A stretch of 5,422 nt of DNA from an uncultured Burkholderiales bacterium (lineage in GTDB: Bacteria > Pseudomonadota > Gammaproteobacteria > Burkholderiales > Burkholderiaceae_D): NCBI GenBank assembly GCA_903904635.1, contig CAIVDH010000018.1, positions 1 through 5,422 of the forward strand, in the 5' to 3' direction. Made by a program: the position numbers and the translations under genes. The notes under the pieces were generated by a model. It saw only the letters and a list, made by a program, of their open reading frames with translations, ran no database searches and was not told where the DNA came from. Shown here one piece after another: positions 5,400 through 5,422 of the stretch. Numbering within the stretch: the stretch's first letter is position 1; each line of letters opens with the position of its first letter.

Positions 5400-5422
5400 A
5401 CGACGGACGACGGATGACGGAC
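5400..5422. repeat. Heptamer tandem repeat ACGACGG at the right edge
   Basis: ACGACGG occurs at 5400-5406 and 5407-5413, with a variant ATGACGG at 5414-5420 and a further AC at the window end. The array starts 12 bases after the glycosyltransferase stop and is cut by the window, so its full length is unknown. Confidence 0.75.

Overview
The window looks like a chromosomal segment of a moderate-GC Gram-negative bacterium. Gene content and codon style suggest a betaproteobacterium, possibly of the Burkholderiales or Oxalobacteraceae type, but that placement is an inference without any database search. Five genes are supported. Four lie on the minus strand and one on the plus strand.

Positions 57-2981, minus strand: a three-gene CoA-ester operon transcribed right to left. 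The order is a double-hotdog dehydratase/hydratase (2103-2981), a family III CoA-transferase (857-2035) and a CitE-like CoA-ester lyase (57-856). Together they fit a short route in which a C5 dicarboxylate such as itaconate or mesaconate is loaded onto CoA, hydrated to citramalyl-CoA and cleaved to acetyl-CoA and pyruvate. The known parallels are the ict/ich/ccl genes for itaconate use and mct/meh of the 3-hydroxypropionate bicycle. The lyase stop-start junction with the transferase is TGA directly followed by ATG. The lyase is broken by an apparent one-base deletion near position 238, so the pathway's last step may be lost. A sigma70-like promoter (3030-3058) precedes the operon. An extremely A-rich 67-base spacer separates the first two genes.

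Positions 2982-4153: a small helix-turn-helix protein gene (3207-3542, minus) with its own extended -10 promoter and a perfect 12-bp hairpin behind it, then a secreted four-cysteine protein (3707-4153, minus). Neither has a function I can name with confidence.

Positions 4154-4419: an AT-rich divergent intergenic region with a perfect 9-bp inverted repeat near the secreted-protein gene. A terminator-like hairpin reading on the plus strand lies just before the next gene.

Positions 4420-5422: the N-terminal half of an ArnT/PMT-like membrane glycosyltransferase (plus strand). It ends early, next to three CCCACA hexamers, and is followed by ACGACGG heptamer repeats that run off the window edge. 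This looks like a truncated or repeat-interrupted gene.

No rRNA, convincing tRNA, insertion sequence or CRISPR array was seen. The items most worth a second look are the two damaged genes, the repeat tract at the right edge and the hairpin upstream of the glycosyltransferase.
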